A DNA stretch of 64,000 bases from PALSA-1353 sp050014015 (GTDB taxonomy: Bacteria > Planctomycetota > Phycisphaerae > Tepidisphaerales > Tepidisphaeraceae): the NCBI GenBank assembly GCA_050014015.1, contig JBEKEC010000027.1, positions 4,564 through 68,563 of the forward strand. The letters are read 5' to 3'. Both the position numbers and the translations under genes were made by a program. The notes below the pieces were generated by a model. That model ran no database searches. It had not been told where the DNA came from and saw nothing but the letters and a program-made list of their open reading frames with translations. This document shows, in pieces, positions 24,430-34,230 of this stretch. Each line of letters opens with the position of its first letter. The stretch's first letter is position 1.

Positions 24430-26373
24430 ATGGCGCTAGTTCTTGGCACAAAAAATCGAGCCAGTTGGAGCATCGCGGTTGCCACAATTTGCTTGGCATG
24501 CTTCTCAGCAAATGGGTCCATTGCCAGCGAACAAGGGGGGGCAAATCAGGCAAATGCGATCGCTGCCCAAACTGCTGGGCCGGCGCCTGCGAGTCAAACG
24601 GCGATTCGGGCGATCGACGACGCGGCCGAACGCGGCGATTTGGAACAGGTCACGGCGCTGTTGAAGGACAATCCCGAACTGGTTGCCAGCATGGATCAGT
24701 TCGATCGCACGCCCCTGCATTGGGCGGCATATATGGACCACAAAGACGTCGTGCAATGGTTGCTGGTTTCCAAGGCCCACATTGACGCTCGCGACCGTGA
24801 CGGCAATACGGCGTTGCACATGGCGGTGGCAAGGGATTACCTGGATGTAGCACGACTGTTACTGGCCAACGGTGCCGCATTCGATATTTTTGACGTGGCC
24901 GCTGTTGGCGACGTTGAAAAGGTCAATTCACTACTCAAGGAAAATCCTGCTTTGGTTTCCAGCAGGGACAAAAGTGGCTGGACGCCTTTGCACATGGCGG
25001 TATATGACGATCACAAAGACGTGGCGGCATTGCTCCTTGCCAACCACGCCGACGTCAATGCCAAGGATATTGGCGGCCAGACTCCATTGCACAAGGCGGC
25101 GCTAAATGGCCACAAGGACGTGGTGGAATTGTTGCTGGGCAACAAGGCTGACATCGAGGCCAAGGATCGCCAAGGTCGCACGCCCTTGCACTGGGCAGCG
25201 GCCAGCAATCGCAACCTAGATGCAGCAGAATCGCTACTGGCCAGCAAGGCCAAAATTGATGCCAAGGATAATGCGGGCCTTACGCCGCTGCAGTTGGCGA
25301 CGCAGAACGGTAACGAGAAGGTGGCGCAACTGCTGCTGGAGAACAAGGCCGATGTTAATGCGAGGGACCCCCATGGGAAGACGCCATTATTCTACGCGCC
25401 ATTTTTTATTGGCAAGAACGTGGCGCAAATACTGCTGGCCAACAAGGCTGATATCAATGCGAGGGACAATGATGGCAAGACGCCTTTGCACCAAGCGGCG
25501 CAGGATGGAGCTGTGGACGTGGCGAAAATGCTGCTGGCAAACGGGGCTGACGTCAACGCTAAGGACAATGAGGGCCGCACGCCTTTGCATGCACCAGCGG
25601 CTTATGGCGACCGAGACATGGTGGAATTGCTCCTAGCCAATAAGGCCGAAGTCAATGCCACGGACAATAGAGGCGAATCGCCAATGCACTTGGCAGAGGA
25701 CGCTGACCATAAGGACGTTGTGGAACTGCTGCGCCAGCACGGCGGGAAGGACCTGCCCGGAGGCGCTGCCGAGGCGGCGGCCCGGCGCGAGACAATACAG
25801 GCGATCCTTGCAGCGGCTGGGAGCGGCGAATTGGAAAAGGTCACGGCGTTACTCAAATCTAATCCTGATCTAGTTTCCAGCCAGTCAAGGATAGGCTCGA
25901 CCCCATTACACTTGGCAGTGGAAAATGGACACAAGGACATGGCGGAATTGCTGCTGGCCAGGAAAGCTGATGCCAACGCGAAAGACCTATACCTGCGCAC
26001 ACCATTGCATATTGCGTCGAACTTGAGCAACAAGGGCATAGCAGAATTGCTTTTGGCCAACGGGGCCGACGTCAATGCCAAGGACGAAAACGGCTGGACG
26101 CCGCTGCACGAGGCGGTATTCAATGGCCACAAAGAGATCGCAGAATTGCTCCTGGCCAATAAGGCCGACGCCAACGCGAAGAACAGGCAAGGTAACACGC
26201 CGTTGCACTGGGCGGTCGTTTGCGGTCAAAAGGCTATGGTGCAATTGCTGCTGGACAACAAAGCCAATATCAATGCAAAGAACGATGACGGCCATACGGC
26301 CTTGCATGAAGCGGTGGCTGACGGCCAGAAAGACACCGCGGAATTGCTACGCCAGCATGGCGGTGAGGAGTAA
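24430..26373 (+). CDS. Secreted ankyrin-repeat protein
   Basis: A 647-residue protein. The ATG at 24430 is followed by a signal peptide (WSIAVATICLACFSANGSIA) and preceded by AGGA, so it is preferred to the frame start at 24109. Residues about 60-645 are some fifteen ankyrin repeats of the form 'DxxGxTPLHxAAxxGHKDVVELLLANKADVNAK', in two blocks, each opened by a capping segment (AIDDAAERGDLEQVTALLKD and ILAAAGSGELEKVTALLKSN). The second block, after the linker KDLPGGAAEAAARRE, mirrors the first, so internal duplication is likely. Many repeats share nearly the same DNA. A periplasmic or extracellular protein-binding role is inferred. Confidence 0.88.
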   Translation: MALVLGTKNRASWSIAVATICLACFSANGSIASEQGGANQANAIAAQTAGPAPASQTAIRAIDDAAERGDLEQVTALLKDNPELVASMDQFDRTPLHWAAYMDHKDVVQWLLVSKAHIDARDRDGNTALHMAVARDYLDVARLLLANGAAFDIFDVAAVGDVEKVNSLLKENPALVSSRDKSGWTPLHMAVYDDHKDVAALLLANHADVNAKDIGGQTPLHKAALNGHKDVVELLLGNKADIEAKDRQGRTPLHWAAASNRNLDAAESLLASKAKIDAKDNAGLTPLQLATQNGNEKVAQLLLENKADVNARDPHGKTPLFYAPFFIGKNVAQILLANKADINARDNDGKTPLHQAAQDGAVDVAKMLLANGADVNAKDNEGRTPLHAPAAYGDRDMVELLLANKAEVNATDNRGESPMHLAEDADHKDVVELLRQHGGKDLPGGAAEAAARRETIQAILAAAGSGELEKVTALLKSNPDLVSSQSRIGSTPLHLAVENGHKDMAELLLARKADANAKDLYLRTPLHIASNLSNKGIAELLLANGADVNAKDENGWTPLHEAVFNGHKEIAELLLANKADANAKNRQGNTPLHWAVVCGQKAMVQLLLDNKANINAKNDDGHTALHEAVADGQKDTAELLRQHGGEE

Positions 26374-26456
26374 TCCGCACGGAAATGGATGCGTGCGAAC
26401 AAATCCGTTTCCCTCTGCGGCGAGGAGGCGGCTGCGATGCCGAACTGCAGGGTGCT

Positions 26457-26765
26457 TCATCGGGTTCGTTTGCGTTTGAACGGGGGTCGCAGGTTTCGCG
26501 CGCCGTGGATTACGCGCGAAACATAAAGCGTCCTACGCTGAACTCGGCATGCGATAAGATAGGAATACACTCGCCAGAATCGGTAATCGGAGTTGGAAAC
26601 ATCTGATCGTCGATGGCCCATCGCGGGCATCTCGGCCAGGCTTCTCATTGCGCTCTCAAGATCGTCGCGTACTCGGTCCGCGGCGTCGACATTGTCGGCG
26701 ACGATAAAATGCCAGATTTCGGCCAACTCTTTGAATGCGGCCTTGAAGAAAATCAGTCGCCTCAT
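26457..26765 (-). CDS. ParE/RelE-family toxin
   Basis: A 102-residue protein: FFKAAFKELAEIWHFIVADN, an N-terminal helical pair typical of ParE, then DLESAMRSLAEMPAMGHRRS and the C-terminal strand block FWRVYSYLIACRV with a basic tail. ParE toxins poison gyrase; related RelE toxins cut mRNA. Its ATG overlaps the stop of the upstream ParD-like gene as ATGA, giving the classic antitoxin-toxin order. It faces the ankyrin gene tail to tail. Confidence 0.85.
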   Translation of the reverse strand: MRRLIFFKAAFKELAEIWHFIVADNVDAADRVRDDLESAMRSLAEMPAMGHRRSDVSNSDYRFWRVYSYLIACRVQRRTLYVSRVIHGARNLRPPFKRKRTR

Positions 26766-27028
26766 CCAGCCTTTTTGCGCCGCTTGGCGCTGAGCCGCCG
26801 CAATTCCGCAAATGCCTGATCGCCATCAATGACATCGCCAGCGGCGATGTCCCGCTCTCCCTCGTTCAATAGCCGGTCCAGTTCGCCAGGGGCAAAATCG
26901 CCAAAGGATTCTTGTTGATCGAGGGAAGACAAAGCCGCGGTCACTACGTCTTCCGGGCGACGGTATTTGCCGGACTCCACGCGGTCCTTAATCAGCGTCT
27001 GGATTTTGGGAGAAAGCTCAAGTTTCAT
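26762..27028 (-). CDS. ParD-like antitoxin
   Basis: An 88-residue protein from ATG 27028 (MKLELSPKIQTLIKDRVESG). The strand-helix-helix beginning and the block YRRPEDVVTAALSSLDQQE match ParD/CopG-type antitoxins, followed by an acidic toxin-binding tail (RLLNEGERDIAAGD) and a basic end. AGGGCGAG precedes the ATG. It should repress its own promoter and neutralise the ParE partner. Confidence 0.83.
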   Translation of the reverse strand: MKLELSPKIQTLIKDRVESGKYRRPEDVVTAALSSLDQQESFGDFAPGELDRLLNEGERDIAAGDVIDGDQAFAELRRLSAKRRKKAG

Positions 27029-27212
27029 AACTCGCCCTAACGCGCATGATATCACAAAGCGTTCAAGAATTATTATTCGACATCGCAGGGGGTATTGATA
27101 TCGGGGACGATTGTATCTGATCGGGATACGCCGACAATTCGAACCCGCCCGGTTTGACTGTTTTCACGTTTCTGCTTAAAGTTTATCCACCGACCGACCG
27201 CTCCGAATAAGT

Positions 27213-27241
27213 TTGTGAACATCACGCCAATTCGCTATAAA
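27213..27241 (+). promoter_or_regulatory. Promoter upstream of gltB
   Basis: TTGTGA (27213-27218) and TATAAA (27236-27241) are separated by 17 bases, a good vegetative promoter. Transcription would start near 27248, which favours the ATG at 27291 over the TTG at 27249 as the gltB start. Confidence 0.5.
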
Positions 27242-27290
27242 GGCGATTTTGAATCGTTCTGCGCTGGCCATTGAACCCAGTAATGCCACT

Positions 27291-30200
27291 ATGAGAGGCT
27301 ATCCGCCCGCTCAGGGCCTATATGATCCTCGACACGAACACGACGCCTGCGGCGTCGGGTTTATTTGCCACATCAAGGGCAACGCCAGCAATCGTATCAT
27401 CATGCAGGCGCTGGAGATGCTGGAAAACATGAACCACCGCGGGGCCTGCGGATGCGAGCCCGACAGTGGTGATGGGGCGGGCATTATGGTCCGCCTCCCC
27501 GACGCCTTTTTACGCAGAAAATGCACCGATTTGGGCATCACCCTGCCCCCGCTGAACCAATACGGCGTGGCCAACGTCTTCCTGCCCCAGGACATGGTTC
27601 AACGCAACGAATGCCAGCGAATCCTGGAAAAAGTCGTGGCGGATTACGGGATGGTCACGCTCGGCTGGCGTGACGTGCCGGTGGACAACCGTCAGATCGG
27701 GCCGACCCCGCGCCGCTGCGAGCCGAGAATCCGGCAAATCTTCGTCGGCATGGGCAGCACGTTTTACAACCGCCGGGATTTCGATCGCCGGCTCTATCTC
27801 GTCCGCCAGCGCGCCGAGAACAGCATCGAATTCAGCGACCTGCCTGAATCCGCCCGAAGCACGTTCTACATTTGCGCCCTCAGCGCTTCGCGCATCATCT
27901 ATAAGGGGATGCTCACGGCGCTGCAGATCCGCAATTATTTCCCCGACCTCAGCGAGCCGGATTTCGAGTCCGCCCTAGCCGTCATCCATTCTCGCTTCAG
28001 CACCAACACCTTCCCGTCTTGGGACCGTGCCCATCCCTACCGATACCTGGCCCACAACGGCGAGATCAACACCCTGCGCGGCAACCGCAACTGGATGCGC
28101 GCCCGATACGGCTCGCTGCAATCGGAAATCTTCGGCGACGAATTGCAGAAGATGTTCCCCATCCTTACCGAATCCGGATCGGACACGGCGACCATCGACA
28201 ACGCGCTACAGTTCCTCACCATCAACGGCCGAAGCCTGGCACACAGCATGCTGATGCTCATCCCCGAGGCCTGGCAGAACAATCACAAGATGGATGAGGA
28301 GCTGAAGGCCTTTTATGAATATCACGCCTGCCTGATGGAGCCGTGGGACGGTCCGGCGAGCATCGTCTTCACCAACGGCGCCCAGGTGGGGGCGGTGCTG
28401 GACCGCAACGGCCTGCGCCCCAGCCGATATTACGTCACGCGCGACGATTTGGTGGTGATGGCCAGCGAGGTCGGCGTGCTGCCGATCAAGCCCGAAAACG
28501 TCGCCCGGAAGTGGCGGCTCCAGCCGGGCAGGATTTTCCTCATCGACTTCAAGCAGGGCCGCATCATCGACGACAGCGAGATCAAGCGCAACCTGGTCGA
28601 AAAGCGCCCGTGGAAGGAATGGCTCAACCAGTACATGATTCCGCTGGACGACCTGCCGGCCCCGCGGAACATTCAGGAGCCGGACCACAAAACTCTGCGC
28701 GTCCGCCAGCACGCCTTCGGATACACGGTGGAAGATTTGAAGATGGTCATGATGCCGATGGCCGCCGCCGGGCTGGAAGCCACCGGCAGCATGGGCGCGG
28801 ATACGCCGCTGGCGTGCCTCAGCGACAAGCCACAGTTGCTCTACAATTATTTCCGGCAACTGTTCGCGCAGGTGACCAATCCGCCGCTCGACGCCATCCG
28901 CGAGGAATTGGTCACCAGCCTTTACACCTACCTCGGCCGCGAGGGAAATCTCCTCAGCGAGGAACCGAAGAACTGCCACCTGATCAAGCTCAAGCAGCCG
29001 ATTCTATCCAACAGCGACCTGGAGAAATTGCGTGAGGTGGCGCACGGCGACCTGCGCGCCGTCACGCTGCCCATGCTCTTCACCGGCGCCGAAGGCGAAG
29101 CCGGCCTGGAAAGGGCGGTGGATGCGCTGTGCGCCGCCGCGGCCAAGGCCGTGCGCGACGGTGCGTCGATTCTGGTGCTGTCGGATCGCGGCGTCGATGC
29201 CAAGCACGTGCCGATCCCCAGCCTGCTCGCCACCGCCGCCGTGCACCATCACCTCATCCGCGAAGGAACCCGCACGCAATGCGGCCTGGTCGTGGAGACC
29301 GGCGAGGCCCGCGAGTCGCACCATTTCTGCCTGCTCATCGGATACGGGGCCGGAGCGATCAATCCATATCTGGCGTTTGAGACCCTGGCCGACCTGCACA
29401 AAGACGGCATGCTGCCGGAAGACCTCACCCTCGACCAAGCCAAGAAAAACTTCATCAAGGCCGCCAACAAGGGCATTCTCAAAGTCGCCAGCAAGATGGG
29501 CATCAGCACGGTGCAAAGCTACCGCGGGGCGCAGATTTTCGAGGCGATCGGGCTGAGCAAGCGGTTGGTGGACAAGTTCTTCACCAACACCGCCAGCCGG
29601 ATCAACGGCGTCGATCTCGACGTCATCGCGCGCGAATCGCTCCTGCGCCATCGCCACGGGTTCCCCCCCATCCGCGTCAACGGACAGGTGTTGGAAAACG
29701 GCGGGAACTATCAATGGCGGCGCGACGGGGAATACCACATGTGGAACCCCGACTCCATCGGCAAGATGCAGCATGCCGTCCGCCTGGGCATCTCCCGACC
29801 CATCGACGGGTTCAAAGCCTTCCAGGAATACAGCAAAATCTGCAACGACGAAGCCCGGCACCTTTGCACCCTGCGCGGGCTGCTCAGTTTCCGTAAATCC
29901 AACCGCCCCATCCCCATCGAAGAGGTCGAACCCGCCAGAGAAATCGTCAAACGCTTCGTCACCGGCGCGATGAGCTTCGGCTCGATCAGCAAGGAAGCGC
30001 ACGAGAACCTGGCGATCGCGATGAACCGAATCGGCGGCAAGAGCAACACCGGCGAGGGCGGCGAAGACCCCAACCGCTTCCAGGGCGACCGCGACAAGGC
30101 CGGCAAGCCCGTGATGTTGCCCGAACTCAAGGTCGTCAACGACACGCTTGCCGCTTGGCCGGTGCTTCGCCGCTCGGCGATCAAACAGGTGGCGTCGGCG

Positions 30201-31922
30201 CGCTTCGGCGTCACCGCCGAATACCTCGTCAACGCCGAGGAATTGCAGATCAAAATGGCCCAGGGCGCCAAGCCCGGCGAGGGCGGACAACTCCCCGGCC
30301 ACAAGGTCGATGAATACATCGGCAAAATCCGCCACAGCACGCCCGGCGTCGCCCTGATCTCTCCGCCCCCGCATCACGACATCTATTCCATCGAAGACCT
30401 GGCGCAGTTGATCCACGACCTGAAGAACGGCAACCGCAACGCTCGCATCAGCGTGAAGCTGGTCAGTGAAGTGGGCGTCGGCACCGTCGCCGCCGGCGTC
30501 GCCAAGGCCAAGGCCGATCACATCCTCATCAGCGGCGACAGCGGGGGAACCGGAGCTTCCCCGCTCACCAGCATCAAATACGCCGGCATCCCCTGGGAAA
30601 TGGGCATCGCTGAAACCCAGCAGACCCTGGTCCTGAACGATCTGCGCGGCCGAGTCGTTCTCCAGATCGACGGCCAGCTCAAGACCGGCCGCGACGTGGT
30701 CGTCGGCGCCTTGCTCGGCGCCGAGGAATTCGGATTCAGCACCGGACCGCTGATCGCCTCCGGCTGCATCATGATGCGCGTGTGCCATCTCAACACCTGT
30801 CCCGTCGGCATCGCCACGCAGGACCCGGAGCTTCGGAGGAAATTCGCCGGCAAGCCCGAGCACGTCATCAACTTCATGTTCTTCATCGCCGAGGAAGTCC
30901 GCCAATACATGGCCCAGATGGGCTTCAGAAAATTCGACGAGATGGTCGGCCAGGCCCAGATGCTCCAATTCGCCGATCTGAGCGGCCATTGGAAGGCCAA
31001 AGGGCTGGATCTATCGGTCATCCTCCACAAGCCCGAAGTCGGCCCCAACGTCGCCATCCGCCACGTTCAGAAGCAGGACCATGGCCTGGACGCGGCGCTG
31101 GACAACCAACTGCTGAAGCTGGCCGCGCCGGCGCTGGATCACGGCAAACCGGTCCGCGCCGAATTGCCGATCAACAACGTCAACCGCACGGTCGGCACGA
31201 TCCTCTCCAGCGAAATCGCCCGCAAGCACGGCCATGCCGGACTGCCCGATGGCTCGATCCATTTCAAATTCACCGGCTCGGCGGGGCAAAGCTTCGGGTG
31301 CTTCCTGGCCCACGGCATCACCCTGGAGCTGGAAGGCGATGCCAACGACTATTGCGCCAAGGGCTTGTCCGGCGGCCGCGTCATCGTCTATCCGCCCAGG
31401 AATTCAACCTTCAAGGCCGAAGAAAACATCATCGCCGGGAACGTCATCGGCTACGGCGCAATCGCCGGGGAAATTTATCTCCGCGGCGTCGTCGGCGAGC
31501 GGTTCTGCGTGCGCAACAGCGGCGCCGAGGCCGTCGTCGAGGGCGTCGGCGATCACGGCTGCGAATACATGACCGGCGGAAGAGTCGTGGTGATCGGCCC
31601 CACGGGCCGGAACTTCGCCGCCGGCATGTCGGGCGGAATCGCCTACGTTTACGACACCTCCGGCCAGTTCAAAGACCTGTGCAACCGCGAAATGGTGGCG
31701 TTGGAGCGCCCCGACAAGCCGGAGGACCTGGCCACCATTCGCCGCTTGCTGCAAAACCACCGGAAATTCACCGCCAGCCCGGTCGCCAAGGCCATCCTGG
31801 ACGATTTCGACGAGGAGTTGAAGTGGTTCGTGAAGGTGATGCCGACCGATTATCGCCGCGTGCTGGAACATAAGGTGGAGGTGGAAGAGCGGGCAAGACA
31901 ACTGGCGGAGAGGCAGGCGTGA
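27291..31922 (+). CDS. gltB: Glutamate synthase, large subunit (GOGAT alpha)
   Basis: About 1543 residues. The N-terminal Ntn glutaminase begins after GLYDPRHEHDACGVGF, where the cysteine becomes the nucleophile after propeptide removal. The central and FMN-binding synthase domains follow (MSFGSISKEAHENLA, GEGGEDPNRF, SGDSGGTGASPL), with the [3Fe-4S] cysteines in CIMMRVCHLNTCPVG, and the C-terminal beta-helix (GXGXG) domain. It makes two glutamates from glutamine and 2-oxoglutarate with electrons from GltD. A TTG at 27249 preceded by AAAGG is an alternative start. The partner gltD is not adjacent: two small genes intervene. Confidence 0.97.
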   Translation: MRGYPPAQGLYDPRHEHDACGVGFICHIKGNASNRIIMQALEMLENMNHRGACGCEPDSGDGAGIMVRLPDAFLRRKCTDLGITLPPLNQYGVANVFLPQDMVQRNECQRILEKVVADYGMVTLGWRDVPVDNRQIGPTPRRCEPRIRQIFVGMGSTFYNRRDFDRRLYLVRQRAENSIEFSDLPESARSTFYICALSASRIIYKGMLTALQIRNYFPDLSEPDFESALAVIHSRFSTNTFPSWDRAHPYRYLAHNGEINTLRGNRNWMRARYGSLQSEIFGDELQKMFPILTESGSDTATIDNALQFLTINGRSLAHSMLMLIPEAWQNNHKMDEELKAFYEYHACLMEPWDGPASIVFTNGAQVGAVLDRNGLRPSRYYVTRDDLVVMASEVGVLPIKPENVARKWRLQPGRIFLIDFKQGRIIDDSEIKRNLVEKRPWKEWLNQYMIPLDDLPAPRNIQEPDHKTLRVRQHAFGYTVEDLKMVMMPMAAAGLEATGSMGADTPLACLSDKPQLLYNYFRQLFAQVTNPPLDAIREELVTSLYTYLGREGNLLSEEPKNCHLIKLKQPILSNSDLEKLREVAHGDLRAVTLPMLFTGAEGEAGLERAVDALCAAAAKAVRDGASILVLSDRGVDAKHVPIPSLLATAAVHHHLIREGTRTQCGLVVETGEARESHHFCLLIGYGAGAINPYLAFETLADLHKDGMLPEDLTLDQAKKNFIKAANKGILKVASKMGISTVQSYRGAQIFEAIGLSKRLVDKFFTNTASRINGVDLDVIARESLLRHRHGFPPIRVNGQVLENGGNYQWRRDGEYHMWNPDSIGKMQHAVRLGISRPIDGFKAFQEYSKICNDEARHLCTLRGLLSFRKSNRPIPIEEVEPAREIVKRFVTGAMSFGSISKEAHENLAIAMNRIGGKSNTGEGGEDPNRFQGDRDKAGKPVMLPELKVVNDTLAAWPVLRRSAIKQVASARFGVTAEYLVNAEELQIKMAQGAKPGEGGQLPGHKVDEYIGKIRHSTPGVALISPPPHHDIYSIEDLAQLIHDLKNGNRNARISVKLVSEVGVGTVAAGVAKAKADHILISGDSGGTGASPLTSIKYAGIPWEMGIAETQQTLVLNDLRGRVVLQIDGQLKTGRDVVVGALLGAEEFGFSTGPLIASGCIMMRVCHLNTCPVGIATQDPELRRKFAGKPEHVINFMFFIAEEVRQYMAQMGFRKFDEMVGQAQMLQFADLSGHWKAKGLDLSVILHKPEVGPNVAIRHVQKQDHGLDAALDNQLLKLAAPALDHGKPVRAELPINNVNRTVGTILSSEIARKHGHAGLPDGSIHFKFTGSAGQSFGCFLAHGITLELEGDANDYCAKGLSGGRVIVYPPRNSTFKAEENIIAGNVIGYGAIAGEIYLRGVVGERFCVRNSGAEAVVEGVGDHGCEYMTGGRVVVIGPTGRNFAAGMSGGIAYVYDTSGQFKDLCNREMVALERPDKPEDLATIRRLLQNHRKFTASPVAKAILDDFDEELKWFVKVMPTDYRRVLEHKVEVEERARQLAERQA

Positions 31923-31962
31923 GCAATTGGCGACCTATAATTAAGGGGATTCGAGGCGATGG

Positions 31963-32442
31963 ATGACCGGCGGTGAGCGGAAGGCGCAAGCAGAACTTTA
32001 CCGTGATGCCGCCACGGAGCGGGCTGTTTGCGCACGGGAGCTTTATGATGGCGGCTGGTATGTCGACGCAAATTATCTGGCCGGCGTGGCCGTGGAATGC
32101 ATGCTTCGCGCCTATCGGGTAATGATCGATCCCGAGTTTGATTCTCGCCATGACATTGGCAAACTGTGCAAGATGGCGAAATTTACGGATGTTGTACCAC
32201 CGACTGACAATGACAAGGTGAACGCGGCGCTCGGCGAAGTGGTCGCATTGTGGTCTAATAACCACCGTTACTTGCCCAGCTACGCGCTCAAAGATCAATG
32301 GATCAAAAGAAACCTGCACCGTCATGGCCGTCATTGGATAAAGGGCGATTTTGTGAAGGAGCAGACGCGGCGGCTTATTAATGCGGCATTCTTTATCGTT
32401 AGCGTTGGAGAGGCTCAATGGAAAACTTCATTCGAAAATTAA
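31963..32442 (+). CDS. HEPN-domain protein (first gene of a two-gene module)
   Basis: A 159-residue all-helical protein. ELYDGGWYVDANYLAGVAVE is the HEPN signature (aromatic/small residues on an amphipathic helix followed by VECMLRAYRV). Candidate catalytic residues lie in DSRHDIGKL and WSNNHRYLPSY, but the exact R-x4-6-H motif is not certain. HEPN proteins are often RNases or toxins paired with a small partner. GAGG precedes the ATG. It lies 40 bp after the gltB stop and overlaps the next gene by 25 bp. Confidence 0.75.
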   Translation: MTGGERKAQAELYRDAATERAVCARELYDGGWYVDANYLAGVAVECMLRAYRVMIDPEFDSRHDIGKLCKMAKFTDVVPPTDNDKVNAALGEVVALWSNNHRYLPSYALKDQWIKRNLHRHGRHWIKGDFVKEQTRRLINAAFFIVSVGEAQWKTSFEN

Positions 32443-32675
32443 AGCGTATGCTGCGCCAGGAATTTCCGAAATGCGAATTTGAACTCGAACGAAAGGGCGG
32501 CGATCGCGTCGGCGGCTTCTTAATTTGGAACGGCTTTGAAGGCTTGGAACAGATCGACCGCCAGCGAAAGGTCTCGGCGGTCCTGAAACAGAAGCTTTCC
32601 GTAGCTGAGCGGCAACACGTTTCCGCCCTTTTGACCATGACCCCGGATGAAATGGAATTTGCCAGACAGGCTTAG
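32418..32675 (+). CDS. Small partner protein of the HEPN module
   Basis: An 85-residue protein (MENFIRKLKRMLRQEFPKCE ... RVGGFLIWNGFEGLEQIDRQ) ending in SALLTMTPDEMEFARQA. The pattern 'GGFLIWxGFEGxEQIDRQR' looks conserved and specific, followed by a helix and a TPxE cap, faintly like BolA-type or small alpha/beta proteins. I do not recognise a named family. Because it overlaps the HEPN gene by 25 bp it should be co-translated, and an antitoxin or cofactor role is plausible by analogy with other HEPN modules. gltD begins 29 bp later. Confidence 0.65.
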   Translation: MENFIRKLKRMLRQEFPKCEFELERKGGDRVGGFLIWNGFEGLEQIDRQRKVSAVLKQKLSVAERQHVSALLTMTPDEMEFARQA

Positions 32676-32704
32676 ATTTGCGTCTGTCTTACTAATACAT
32701 ACTT

Positions 32705-34204
32705 ATGGGCAAGCCCACCGGATTCAAAGAGATCAACCGCGAAACGCCTTCCCGGCGCGCGGTCAAGCTGCGCCTCATGGACTGGAACGAGGTCTACAAC
32801 GAATTCCCCGACGACAAACTGCGCAAACAGGGGGCTCGCTGCATGGATTGCGGAGTGCCGTTCTGCAACAGCAGCAGCGGCTGCCCGCTCGGCAACGTCA
32901 TCCCCGAATGGAACGACCTGGTCTTTCGCGACCGCTGGCGCGAAGCGCTGGACATGCTGCTCAAGACCAACAATTTTCCCGAGTTCACCGGCCGCGTCTG
33001 TCCCGCGCCTTGCGAGGAAGCCTGCGTCCTGGGCATCAACAATAAGCCCGTCACCATCAAGAACATCGAACTGAGCATCATCGAGCATGCGTTCGAGAAC
33101 GGCTGGATCAAACCGCGGCCGCCGGAAAAACGCACGGGGAAGAAGGTGGCGATCGTCGGGTCCGGCCCGGCGGGGCTGGCGGCGGCGGCACAACTCAACA
33201 AGGCCGGGCATCGAGTCACCGTGTTCGAGCGGGCCGACCGCATCGGCGGATTGCTCACGTACGGAATCCCCAACTTCAAGCTGGAAAAACGCGTCGTCGA
33301 TCGCCGGGTGAAGATCATGCGGGACGAGGGAATCCATTTCCTCACCAACGCCAACGTCGGCCACAACGTCAAGGTCAACGACCTCCGCCGCGATTTCGAC
33401 GCGATCGTCCTGTGCGGCGGCAGCACCAAGGCCCGCGAACTCGACGTGCCCGGCCGAAATCTATTGGGCATCCATCTGGCGATGGATTTTCTCCCGCTGC
33501 AAAACAAAAGAAATCTGGGCGATCGGATCGGCGACCGGGAAATGATCGATGCCAAGGACAAGCACGTGATCATCCTCGGCGGCGGGGACACCGGGGCCGA
33601 CTGCCTCGGCACCGTGCTTCGCCAGGGCTGCAAATCCGTGCAACAGTTCGAGCTTCTGCCGCGCCCGCTCGATTCGCGCTCGCCCGAAGCCGTCGTCGAA
33701 GGCACCGTCAAACCCTGGCCCGAATGGCCGATGATCTTCCGCACCAGCAGCGCCCACGAAGAGGCCAACGAATTGGCCGGCAAGGAAATCCGCGATTTCT
33801 CCATCAACACCAAGGCCTTCAGCGGCGAGAACGGCGTCGTCAAGAAACTTCACGGCGTCCGCCTGGAATGGTCGAAGGATCACAACGGCCGCTTCGCGAT
33901 GAAAGAAATCCCCGCCAGCGAATTCGAGTTGGATTGCGATCTCTGCCTGCTGGCCCTCGGTTTCGTCCACCCCGAACACGACGGCCCGGTCGGCCAACTG
34001 GGCCTGAAGCTCGACTCTCGCGGCAACGTGCAGTGCGACGACAATTACGCCACGAGCGTTCCCGGCGTCTTTGCCGCCGGCGACGTCCGGCGCGGGCAGA
34101 GCCTGATCGTCTGGGCCATCAGCGAAGGCCGCCAGGCCGCCCAGGCAGTCGATGCCTTTCTCATGGGCTACAGCGATCTGGGACCGGAAATCAGGCTGTT
34201 CTGA
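32705..34204 (+). CDS. gltD: Glutamate synthase, small subunit (GOGAT beta)
   Basis: A 499-residue NADPH-dependent subunit. N-terminal [4Fe-4S] cysteines appear in CMDCGVPFCNSSSGCPLGN and CPAPCEEACVLG; FAD binding is at VAIVGSGPAGLAAAAQL and NADPH binding at VIILGGGDTGADC; the C-terminal FAD motif is GVFAAGDVRRGQSLIVWAI. It transfers electrons from NADPH to GltB. It is intact although separated from gltB by about 780 bp carrying the HEPN module. A palindromic repeat follows it. Confidence 0.97.
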   Translation: MGKPTGFKEINRETPSRRAVKLRLMDWNEVYNEFPDDKLRKQGARCMDCGVPFCNSSSGCPLGNVIPEWNDLVFRDRWREALDMLLKTNNFPEFTGRVCPAPCEEACVLGINNKPVTIKNIELSIIEHAFENGWIKPRPPEKRTGKKVAIVGSGPAGLAAAAQLNKAGHRVTVFERADRIGGLLTYGIPNFKLEKRVVDRRVKIMRDEGIHFLTNANVGHNVKVNDLRRDFDAIVLCGGSTKARELDVPGRNLLGIHLAMDFLPLQNKRNLGDRIGDREMIDAKDKHVIILGGGDTGADCLGTVLRQGCKSVQQFELLPRPLDSRSPEAVVEGTVKPWPEWPMIFRTSSAHEEANELAGKEIRDFSINTKAFSGENGVVKKLHGVRLEWSKDHNGRFAMKEIPASEFELDCDLCLLALGFVHPEHDGPVGQLGLKLDSRGNVQCDDNYATSVPGVFAAGDVRRGQSLIVWAISEGRQAAQAVDAFLMGYSDLGPEIRLF

Positions 34205-34230
34205 TTGTCTGGCCGAAAGCGTTGGAGGGC

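Noticed and set aside
24600..26360. DNA repeats in the ankyrin gene as a separate repeat element
   Set aside because: They follow the 33-residue protein repeat and need no other explanation.
29004..30989. 661-codon minus-strand frame opposite gltB
   Set aside because: gltB has full-length domain conservation on the plus strand; this frame is an Asp/Val/Glu-rich shadow.
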